A stretch of 5,281 nucleotides of DNA, taken from NCBI GenBank assembly GCA_024274855.1, contig JAJSAJ010000269.1:1-5281 (forward strand), in the 5' to 3' direction. The notes below the pieces were generated by a model that was given only the letters and a program-made list of their open reading frames with translations, was not told the DNA's origin and did no database searches. Positions 1 to 5,281 of this stretch are shown here, in pieces (positions within the stretch are counted from its first letter, which is position 1; each line of letters begins with the position of its first letter). A program made the translations under genes and the position numbers. The DNA is from Planctomycetota bacterium. Lineage in GTDB: Bacteria > Planctomycetota > Planctomycetia > Pirellulales > Pirellulaceae.

Positions 1-1782
1 AAACCACGGCTGGGGCGCCCGCTTGAAGTTCCCAACCGTGTCGTCGAACCACAGGACACCGAGTGGTGCTTTCACGCTCGCGTCGGGACTGCGCCAACCG
101 CCCGTATAGTTACACGACCCGAGCAATGGGCCGACGCGTGTAAGAACCGTCATTCCCTCGACTTGCGTCACTTGCGCGTTTTCCAAACGAGCATCTCGCA
201 CAATGCGGCGCAGACGGCTTGCCTGGTCATCGGACAGCCTCAGACACGCCTGGCCCCCGTAGGGCCGTAGAGTCCGAAACAGAGCGCCCACAAACTCGTC
301 GCTCAGCTTCCCGCCGATCGCATCCAAACGGTCTACCAGGACCAGCGTTGCCATATACGGAGGGAACTGTTGCTGGTGTGGTACTCCAACAAGCAAGGAA
401 ACACGCTCACCATAAACACCAGCCGCATCGAACGAGTGGCGAAGTTGTGAGATCTTCTTTGCGTCCGGATCGACGCCAACAATCTTGAATTCGGTTCTCC
501 CAAGCAGCTCGTCGATCGGAAACTCATTTTCCACACCCCACAAGAGACAATAGCCGTGACGGGATCGCGTCGTACGTAGAAACTCTTCCGCTCGTTCCGT
601 TTTGGGCCCCTTAGGTGCCTGGCGTGCCAGGACGGGCAAGGCGTACGATTTCGGCGTGATCTTCTTCGAACCGAAACAATACAGATTCCCTTCACGTGTG
701 ACGACGAAAAGCCGATTGTCAGCAGCCAACATGCTGTGAATTTTACCCGTAACACCGGCCACCTTGTCACTGAACTTGCATGTCTTCGAACCGACGTGGA
801 TTGTTGTTCGTATTCCCTTTCGCCCGGGTCCTTGATATTGGCGATCTTCATGGCGGTCGGAATCGACATCGGCATCCGAAACCACGACCTGCGACTTGGG
901 AGGCAAAAGACCGCGCCGGCGGGCTCGATCTTCCGCCGAGAACCAACCGCCCGGATAACGAGGCTTCTTCGGTAACGCAAACGAAATCAGCTTGCCCGTT
1001 TTTCGATCCAGACGGGCGGGCATGGCCGAGCCGCACGGCACAATTAACTCGTCGTCCACAACCAGCAGGTATCCCTGTGGCGTCAAACCGCCAAACGCCT
1101 CGGCCCCGTGTGGATGCTGGCCATAGAGACAGCCGGTTCGATCATTCAACCAGACAACTCGGCCATCGGAGGCATTCAATGCATACATAAAAACGCCTTC
1201 GGATGGCCACACACCCGCGGCAAAGTAGACGATCCCATCCACCAGCACGGGCCCACCACGCACCGGCCAGACCGAAATCAGCCGCCCGTTACCCAATAAC
1301 TTGCGATCTGATGGAACCGCTTGAAATCTCCACACAACCGATCCCGTTGCCCCATCAAGGCAGTACAAGTGGCCATCGTCCGATCCGAAATAGACATTCC
1401 CGTTCCAAGCCACCGGAGCAAAACGAATTGGCCCGTTTGCATGGAACCGCCACTGTTCGGCACCCGTACGCGTGTCCAAAGCGATAATCGCGTCGTTTCG
1501 CGACGATGCCACAAAGAGTCTTGCTCCCGCGACGATCGGCTCATATCCCGCGTCAAACTGTAAACGATGGTTGCGAAATGCGGGCTTCAATGGCCGCATC
1601 GCACGCACCCATTGCAGATGCAACGAATCAGAAAGCGACTGAGTGGTCGAGGCGGTTCTCCCCGCATCATGTCTCCACATCGGCCAATCGTCAGATAACG
1701 CCGTCGATACCGATAATAGGGTGGAAGACAAAACCAAAGCGGTTAACACCCGTTCGGTCACTCGATTTTCTCGTTTTGGCAT
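1..1782 (-). CDS. Secreted PQQ-like beta-propeller protein with embedded methyltransferase-like segment (C-terminus missing)
   Basis: This frame is open for 594 codons and runs off the left edge, so the C-terminus is absent. The start at 1782 is the only in-frame ATG before the signal peptide, and no good Shine-Dalgarno site precedes it. Residues 1-31 form a signal peptide (basic start, hydrophobic core, cleavage near TALS/DD). Mature residues 33-38 (WPMWRH) resemble the usual opening of PQQ/BamB-like propellers. Propeller blades are visible at about 88-113 (LFVASS..IIALDTRTGAEQWRF), 130-153 (VYFGSDDGHLYCLDGATG) and 185-212, with another strand at 357-371. Residues 400-545 look like a degenerate class I methyltransferase: the glycine-rich loop is GVENE (416-420) and is followed by an acidic strand end, IVGVDPD (434-440). 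Propeller-type sequence resumes at about 560 (GGWRSPD, then APLGVLW). Binding of real PQQ is unproven; the family name refers to the fold. The protein probably acts in the periplasm or on the cell surface. I am confident of gene and fold, not of function. Confidence 0.9.
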   Translation of the reverse strand, partial: MPKRENRVTERVLTALVLSSTLLSVSTALSDDWPMWRHDAGRTASTTQSLSDSLHLQWVRAMRPLKPAFRNHRLQFDAGYEPIVAGARLFVASSRNDAIIALDTRTGAEQWRFHANGPIRFAPVAWNGNVYFGSDDGHLYCLDGATGSVVWRFQAVPSDRKLLGNGRLISVWPVRGGPVLVDGIVYFAAGVWPSEGVFMYALNASDGRVVWLNDRTGCLYGQHPHGAEAFGGLTPQGYLLVVDDELIVPCGSAMPARLDRKTGKLISFALPKKPRYPGGWFSAEDRARRRGLLPPKSQVVVSDADVDSDRHEDRQYQGPGRKGIRTTIHVGSKTCKFSDKVAGVTGKIHSMLAADNRLFVVTREGNLYCFGSKKITPKSYALPVLARQAPKGPKTERAEEFLRTTRSRHGYCLLWGVENEFPIDELLGRTEFKIVGVDPDAKKISQLRHSFDAAGVYGERVSLLVGVPHQQQFPPYMATLVLVDRLDAIGGKLSDEFVGALFRTLRPYGGQACLRLSDDQASRLRRIVRDARLENAQVTQVEGMTVLTRVGPLLGSCNYTGGWRSPDASVKAPLGVLWFDDTVGNFKRAPQPWF

Positions 1783-1805
1783 GATGATGTCAGGTTTGTT
1801 TCTGG

Positions 1806-1876
1806 GTAGCCGTTCACGCCGCTGGGGTCTGACCCCTTGGAAGCGAACCGGCGACCTACATTCCGTGAACGGTTAC
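1806..1876. repeat. Imperfect inverted-repeat element with GGGGTC/GACCCC core
   Basis: The arms GTAGCCGTTCACG (1806-1818) and CGTGAACGGTTAC (1864-1876) are 13 bp long with one G-T mismatch (a wobble in plus-strand RNA); nine consecutive pairs are perfect. The enclosed 45 bases hold a second palindrome, GGGGTC-T-GACCCC (1824-1836). On the plus strand the right arm is followed at once by GTTTTT. The element lies 41 bp beyond the stop of the upstream DUF1080 gene and 23 bp before the propeller gene. It could be a REP/MITE-like intergenic repeat or a processing or termination structure. In the minus direction, that of the genes, no T-run follows, so a classical intrinsic terminator for the DUF1080 gene is not supported. 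Confidence 0.6.
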
Positions 1877-1917
1877 GTTTTTGGAAGATCGAGACAGAGC
1901 ATTCGGCTTGAACACGC

Positions 1918-2718
1918 TCACTTGGCTTTCACTCTGATAAACGGCCGCCGAAACTGGACGGAATCGCCATGGTGCTGCAGACCGATGGGGCCTTTAGGAG
2001 GCAAGTCGGGCAAGTGGACCGCGTCGATGACTTTTTGGCCGTTGAGAACGACCGTCATTTGCTCGCCTGTCAATGTGATCAAGAAATAGTTCCACTCACC
2101 GAACGGACGGTCGGCATTTCTGATCGGGATGCATGCGCGACGAACTTCCTGGGACATCTTCCGGTCCGTGCGATACCCGTTGACTTCCCCGGACCCAAGC
2201 TCCTGGCTCCAAATATTCGCCTGGCACTTGAGTATGCCACGCATCAGAATCCCGCTGTCGCCCGCATCCAATCTGAGTCGCGTGATACGTTGGCCCTTGT
2301 TGTCTCGCAGAAAGTCGCCGTTGTAGAGCACGATAGGCTGCGGCTTCATCTCAGGCTTTGCCGACAGTCGCCATTCGACATAGAGCTCGAAGTCCCCGAA
2401 ATCTCGTTTCGTCCAAAGCGTGTTTTCAGAAAACCGTTTGTGTTCACCGCGGCCATCATAATTGATGACTCCATTCTGAACGGTCCAGTGCCCCACATGC
2501 CACGGTTTGACATCCCAACCAGCCAGCGAGTCTCCGTTAAGCAACGGCTGGAAACCCCGCTCCTTCAAATAAGCATCGCTCAACATGTGGGCTGATTCTG
2601 GAACATCCTCGGCAAATGCAACGGAAGTGATGACAACAAGAACGATCAGCGGGATGCAACATCGAATCAGTGGAGACCAGGGACCATTTGCCCGGTGCCG
2701 AATAGTCGGACGCCCCAT
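1918..2718 (-). CDS. Secreted DUF1080 (3-keto-disaccharide hydrolase domain) protein
   Basis: The protein has 266 residues from the chosen ATG. Residues 1-36 are a signal peptide: an Arg/His-containing start, then a hydrophobic run (CCIPLIVLVVITSVAFA) with cleavage expected at AFA/ED. The mature part is a single DUF1080 domain with a concanavalin-like beta-sandwich fold. Typical family motifs are GFQPLLNGDSLAGW (55-68), LWTKRDFGDFELYVEW (101-116), DSGILMRG (154-161), GEWNYFLITLTGEQMTVVLNGQ (207-228, split by the family's usual conserved strand pattern) and GPIGLQHHG with a closing FIRV strand (243-263). Characterised family members cleave 3-keto-glycosides; the substrate here is unknown. The start at 2718 was chosen because it gives a compact signal peptide. 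An ATG at 2802 has a better Shine-Dalgarno sequence but would add 28 mostly polar, Arg-rich residues in front. The gene lies 169 bp after the phosphatase-fold gene and 135 bp before the propeller gene, all on the same strand. Confidence 0.9.
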   Translation of the reverse strand: MGRPTIRHRANGPWSPLIRCCIPLIVLVVITSVAFAEDVPESAHMLSDAYLKERGFQPLLNGDSLAGWDVKPWHVGHWTVQNGVINYDGRGEHKRFSENTLWTKRDFGDFELYVEWRLSAKPEMKPQPIVLYNGDFLRDNKGQRITRLRLDAGDSGILMRGILKCQANIWSQELGSGEVNGYRTDRKMSQEVRRACIPIRNADRPFGEWNYFLITLTGEQMTVVLNGQKVIDAVHLPDLPPKGPIGLQHHGDSVQFRRPFIRVKAK

Positions 2719-2799
2719 GACGTCCGATCGGGACGACCTGAAATCACGTCGTAAGACCTTTGCCCACAGTGCATGCCTGTCAGTAACTGTTGCTCTAAC

Positions 2800-2818
2800 C
2801 ATCACGAATAACCTTCTC
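2800..2818 (-). promoter_or_regulatory. Shine-Dalgarno site and alternative start for the DUF1080 gene
   Basis: On the minus strand GAGAAGG (2812-2818) is followed after 9 nt by an ATG at 2802-2800, in frame with the DUF1080 gene at 1918. A TATTAT hexamer, one base off the -10 consensus, lies 26 bp further upstream (2844-2849), but I see no convincing -35 partner. If this start is used the protein has 294 residues and an unusually long, basic region before the signal-peptide core. Confidence 0.35.
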
Positions 2819-2887
2819 AATACATGACGTTTCTGAATGACAAATAATACCAGCACCCACAAATCGTACTGCGACTCCACACGCATG

Positions 2888-3688
2888 TCAGGGTGACTTG
2901 AGCTCGATGATTGCGAAGACCGGACAGTGATCTGAGGCCATGGGTTCCTGAACCACGTTCGTACGAACAAGGTGAAATCTGCTTGAGGGTCGAAAGAGAA
3001 TGTAGTCTATTCGAACCTTGGGCTCCTTTGATGGAACGGTCGGTAAAGGCGACTCGCCGATGGCGTTAGTCCAGCATTCTCGCAGTACTTTCATTGGCTC
3101 GGAGTCCTGGACCGCGTTCATGTCACCCGCGAGTATCGTCGGCGTCTTGTCCGAACCGTTCGCGAACAGGCCATTGATTGCTTTGGCTTCAGCAACACGA
3201 TCTTCCGGCACGTTATGTTGAAAGTGTGTACTGACAAATCGTAACGGTTTGCCGTTGGGGCCACGTACCGTGACGGCGATAGCACCCCGCGGATAGGTCT
3301 CAAGTTCTGCTGTTGGCTGTGTGTAGGGTAACGGGTGAATAACCACATCCAGAATTGGCAGCTGGGTCAATACCGCATTACCGAACAAGCCACCCTGATA
3401 GTGCTGCGTCGGACCATAGCGAACGGCCATGCCGGTCATCCGACCCAGCCGCCTCGCCTGGTGTACACGACCGGACCGTTCCACTCCGACATCGACTTCT
3501 TGCAGAGCGACCAAGTCCGGCTTCACCTGCTTGATTACATCCGCGAGACGTTTCACATCGTAGACGCTGTCGTTCCCTTGGCCATAATGGATGTTGTAGC
3601 AAAGCACACGCACAGTCGGACTCTGGGCGGAGACCGCTGTTGCGCCGAGTAGAATGCAGGCAATCGCGACAGCAAATCGTCGTTTCAT
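2888..3688 (-). CDS. Secreted endonuclease/exonuclease/phosphatase (EEP) family protein
   Basis: The protein has 266 residues. Residues 1-21 form a signal peptide (MKRRF, hydrophobic core, cleavage at VSA/QS), so it acts outside the cytoplasm. The EEP metal-dependent phosphoesterase fold is shown by its motifs in order: YNIHYGQG (31-38, Asn32), LVALQEVD (59-66, metal-ligand Glu64), FVSTHFQHN (151-159, His155), ILAGDMNAV (185-193, Asp189 and Asn191), RIDYILF (226-232, Asp228) and SDHCPV (252-257, catalytic His254). All expected catalytic positions are present, so it is probably active, and the length suits a single-domain member. The family includes DNases, sphingomyelinases and inositol phosphatases; I cannot choose the substrate. 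The start at 3688 is supported by the signal peptide and by GAGGGAG 9 nt upstream. The frame stays open upstream through the whole 55-bp repeat array to an ATG at 4363, but that extension would bury the signal peptide and is rejected. Confidence 0.93.
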   Translation of the reverse strand: MKRRFAVAIACILLGATAVSAQSPTVRVLCYNIHYGQGNDSVYDVKRLADVIKQVKPDLVALQEVDVGVERSGRVHQARRLGRMTGMAVRYGPTQHYQGGLFGNAVLTQLPILDVVIHPLPYTQPTAELETYPRGAIAVTVRGPNGKPLRFVSTHFQHNVPEDRVAEAKAINGLFANGSDKTPTILAGDMNAVQDSEPMKVLRECWTNAIGESPLPTVPSKEPKVRIDYILFRPSSRFHLVRTNVVQEPMASDHCPVFAIIELKSP

Positions 3689-3704
3689 GTTCTCGTTCTC
3701 CCTC
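3686..3704 (-). promoter_or_regulatory. Shine-Dalgarno site fixing the start of the EEP gene
   Basis: GAGGGAG on the minus strand (3698-3704) precedes the ATG at 3688 by 9 nt. Together with the signal peptide that begins there, it argues against the longer in-frame starts inside or beyond the repeat array. Only 42 bp separate this start from the array, so any dedicated promoter would have to overlap the repeats. Confidence 0.7.
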
Positions 3705-3730
3705 TTTGCATATGCCATCGACATAATGGA

Positions 3731-4280
3731 CCGATACGAGAGTTGGTCTCTGGTTCTTCGACGGACGTGGGCGTCCGTCGGACAACCGATACGAGAGTTG
3801 GTCTCCGGTTCTTTGACGGACGTGGGCGTCTGTCGGACAATCGATATGAGAGTTGGTCTCCGGTTCTTCGACGGACGTGGGCGTCCATCGGACAACCGAT
3901 ACGAGAGTTGGTCTCCGGTTCTTTGACGGACGTGGGCGTCCGTCGGACAACCGATACGAGAGTTGGTCTCTGGTTCTTCGACGGACGTGGGCGTCCATCG
4001 GACAACCGATACGAAAGTTGGTACTCGGTTCTTCGACGGACGTGGGCGTCCATCGGACAACCGATACGAGAGTTGGTACCCGGTTCTTCGACGGACGTGG
4101 GCGTCCATCGGACAACCGATACGAAAGTTGGTACTCGGTTCTTCGACGGACGTGGGCGTCCATCGGACAACCGATACGAAAGTTGGTCTCTGGTTCTTTG
4201 ACGGACGTGGGCGTCTGTCGGACAACCGATACGAAAGTTGGTCTCCGGTTCTTCGACGGACGTGGGCGTCCGTCGGACAA
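3731..4280. repeat. Tandem array: ten 55-bp units, each with a hairpin-forming inverted repeat
   Basis: Ten consecutive 55-bp units start at 3731, 3786, 3841, 3896, 3951, 4006, 4061, 4116, 4171 and 4226, with no insertions or deletions. Each begins CCGATACGAG (or a close variant) and ends GTCGGACAA or ATCGGACAA. Only ten unit positions vary (1, 7, 10, 18-21, 29, 46, 47), nearly all as transitions; units 6 and 8 are identical. Unit positions 29-37 and 42-50 form a perfect inverted repeat, CGACGGACG / CGTCCGTCG, around the loop TGGG; it is perfect in the first and last units and carries one or two changes in the inner ones. The array fills 550 of the 638 bp between the DUF1080 gene (stop at 4327) and the EEP gene (start 3688), beginning 42 bp before the EEP start. 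It contains no stop codon in any minus-strand frame. It is a minisatellite-like array; its function is unknown. Confidence 0.97.
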
Positions 4281-4326
4281 CAGCAGCCAATTTCGAGCTG
4301 CCGCTCGGGCCCGCCGGTCGCATACG

Positions 4327-5049
4327 CTACTCGAGTTCCTTGATTCGAACATTCCGGAACCAAATCGGCGCTCCGGCGTGCTTACCCTGCAAGCCAACTC
4401 GCCCCTTTGTCGGCAGCTGATTGAACGGCTTGCTCAACCAGGGTGGAATCTTTGAACCATCCGGATTCTTCTTTGCCGAGGTCCAGCGGCTCATATCCAT
4501 TGATGTAACGTGCTCGCCGTTAAGTGTTACGTCGATCCGTTGGCCGACGCATCTGACGGTCATGTGGTTCCACTGACCAGGTTTCTTGACAACTCGCTTG
4601 GTTGGCGCCAAATGGCCGAAAATGGCCGCACACTGCCATGTCGTTGGGGACTCGGCCCATTTTGCGGCATAGTCATCGGCGATCTGAACTTCTACTGAAT
4701 TCGGAATCCAGTTCTTAGTGTCGCTGCAATAGACAATGACGCCACTGTTCGTACCGCTGGCAGTCTTGAATTCCAAGTCCAGGACAAAGTTTTCATAGTC
4801 ACGGTTGGACCAGATGGCTTCGTCTTTACTTGCGGTCAACACCCCATCGTTAATCGTCCAGACACTTTCCGGAAAGACGGTATCGGAAAGATCGGCGGCA
4901 AACAGGGGCTTCCACGCACCACTTTTTTCAGCCGTCCCTTTCTCGACGGAAGATGCCGGTTTACCCATGCACACAAGGCTCACAAAGGCGGCAAGAACGA
5001 GCCCGATCTTGCATAGACGCCCACGGATGAATTGCGACTCTCTTTTCAT
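4327..5049 (-). CDS. Secreted DUF1080 (3-keto-disaccharide hydrolase domain) protein
   Basis: The protein has 240 residues. The start at 5049 is well supported by GGAGG 5 nt upstream and by an immediate signal peptide: MKRESQFIRGRLCK, then hydrophobic IGLVLAAFVSLVCMG, with cleavage near PASS/VE. Cys27 is not a lipobox cysteine because Val, not Gly/Ala/Ser, precedes it. The rest is one DUF1080 domain: WKPLFAADLSD (46-56), VWTINDGVLTA (63-73), IWSNRDYENFVLDLEFK (79-95), NSGVIVYCSD (101-110), SVEVQIADD (118-126), GQWNHMTVRCVGQRIDVTLNG (158-178, the usual strand pair) and GRVGLQGK with FRNVRIKELE at the end (216-240). The family is linked to cleavage of 3-keto-glycosides; the substrate here is unknown. 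It is divergent from the second DUF1080 protein in the window, so the two are not a recent duplication. It is followed after 46 bp by the 55-bp repeat array. An upstream in-frame ATG at 5148 is unlikely because it would precede the signal peptide with 33 non-typical residues. Confidence 0.93.
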   Translation of the reverse strand: MKRESQFIRGRLCKIGLVLAAFVSLVCMGKPASSVEKGTAEKSGAWKPLFAADLSDTVFPESVWTINDGVLTASKDEAIWSNRDYENFVLDLEFKTASGTNSGVIVYCSDTKNWIPNSVEVQIADDYAAKWAESPTTWQCAAIFGHLAPTKRVVKKPGQWNHMTVRCVGQRIDVTLNGEHVTSMDMSRWTSAKKNPDGSKIPPWLSKPFNQLPTKGRVGLQGKHAGAPIWFRNVRIKELE

Positions 5050-5059
5050 ACGAACCTCC
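5047..5059 (-). promoter_or_regulatory. Strong Shine-Dalgarno site of the DUF1080 gene at 4327
   Basis: GGAGG on the minus strand (5055-5059) lies 5 nt before the ATG at 5049. It is the clearest ribosome-binding site in the window and fixes the start over the in-frame ATG at 5148. Confidence 0.8.
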
Positions 5060-5126
5060 ACAACGGAAACAGGGGGAGTAAACCATGATTGGCAACCGAG
5101 CGGAAGGGACGGCAGTATGGCGACAT

Positions 5127-5165
5127 CGGGCGGCAGAGCCGCAACCAAATCGAAGCTACCGCCCG
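5127..5165. repeat. Inverted repeat in the leader upstream of the DUF1080 gene
   Basis: CGGGCGG (5127-5133) and CCGCCCG (5159-5165) are a perfect 7-bp inverted repeat around 25 bases, and a smaller CGGC-AGA-GCCG hairpin (5131-5141) overlaps the left arm. The element lies about 80-115 bp upstream of the DUF1080 start at 5049. No T-run follows on either strand, so it is not a clear terminator; it could be a 5' leader structure. The rest of 5050-5281 shows a TTGACA-like hexamer on the minus strand at about 5204-5209 without a matching -10 box, and no confident gene. Confidence 0.4.
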
Positions 5166-5281
5166 GGGCCCCAATCGCCCTCTTCCGTTGGTCGCTGAAA
5201 CTTTGTCAAAACTCAACGATCTTTGACGTTAGGATTCGTCAGGCAAACTGTCACTCTCTTCCGCGTACAGACCCCCATGGG

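Noticed and set aside
333..980. 215-codon minus-strand frame inside the propeller gene
   Set aside because: It is a shifted frame of the propeller gene; the overlapping frame from 1782 has the signal peptide and blade motifs.
1969..2595. 208-codon plus-strand frame
   Set aside because: It is antisense to the DUF1080 gene, whose protein shows clear family motifs; no ribosome-binding site or recognisable product on the plus strand.
3731..4280. CRISPR array
   Set aside because: The whole 55-bp period is repeated; there are no unique spacers and no cas genes nearby.
4281..4326. Intrinsic terminator after the DUF1080 gene at 4327
   Set aside because: Short stems exist (CGAGC-GGCA-GCTCG), but no T-run follows on the minus strand.
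3378..4397. 339-codon minus-strand frame from the DUF1080 end through the array
   Set aside because: It combines out-of-frame DUF1080 and EEP coding sequence with the stop-free repeats; it ends inside the EEP gene.
3743..4455. Long plus-strand frames across the repeat array
   Set aside because: They are by-products of the repeated unit. They run opposite to the flanking genes, their products are the same 55-residue periodic string, and they end at chance stops such as TTTGACGG in variant units.
4966..4980. Lipoprotein signal in the DUF1080 protein at 4327
   Set aside because: The cysteine after SLV is not preceded by Gly, Ala or Ser, so the lipobox rule is not met.

Overview
The window most likely comes from a planctomycete of the Rhodopirellula/Pirellula type. 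This is an inference from gene content: secreted DUF1080 (3-keto-disaccharide hydrolase) proteins, a PQQ-type beta-propeller carrying a methyltransferase-like segment, moderate GC, and loosely spaced genes with only partial use of Shine-Dalgarno sites. There is no marker gene to fix the taxon.

All four recognisable genes lie on the minus strand. In order of transcription they are: a secreted DUF1080 protein (4327-5049); a secreted endonuclease/exonuclease/phosphatase-family protein (2888-3688); a second secreted DUF1080 protein (1918-2718, or from 2802); and the N-terminal 594 residues of a PQQ-like beta-propeller protein (1-1782), cut by the left window edge. Each starts with a convincing signal peptide, so the whole set appears to act outside the cytoplasm. 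DUF1080 proteins are associated with cleavage of oxidised (3-keto) glycosides. The nuclease/phosphatase-fold protein could act on phosphoesters in the same compartment. A joint pathway is only suggested by proximity. The gaps (638, 169 and 135 bp) are too wide to assume a single operon.

The striking element is between the first DUF1080 gene and the phosphatase-fold gene. Ten head-to-tail copies of a 55-bp unit (3731-4280) occur in perfect register, with no indels, and fill almost the entire 638-bp gap. Every unit contains an inverted repeat able to form a 9-bp stem with a 4-base loop. None of the three minus-strand frames has a stop inside the array. One of these frames starts 3 nt after the upstream gene's stop and ends in an ATGA overlap with the downstream gene's start. 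Because 55 is not a multiple of 3, copy-number change would switch how the array is framed relative to the downstream gene.

Smaller items are a 71-bp imperfect inverted-repeat element with a GGGGTC/GACCCC core between the second DUF1080 gene and the propeller gene (1806-1876), and a leader region upstream of the first DUF1080 gene (5050-5281) with an inverted repeat and two weak plus-strand small reading frames. No tRNA, rRNA, CRISPR array or transposase gene was seen.
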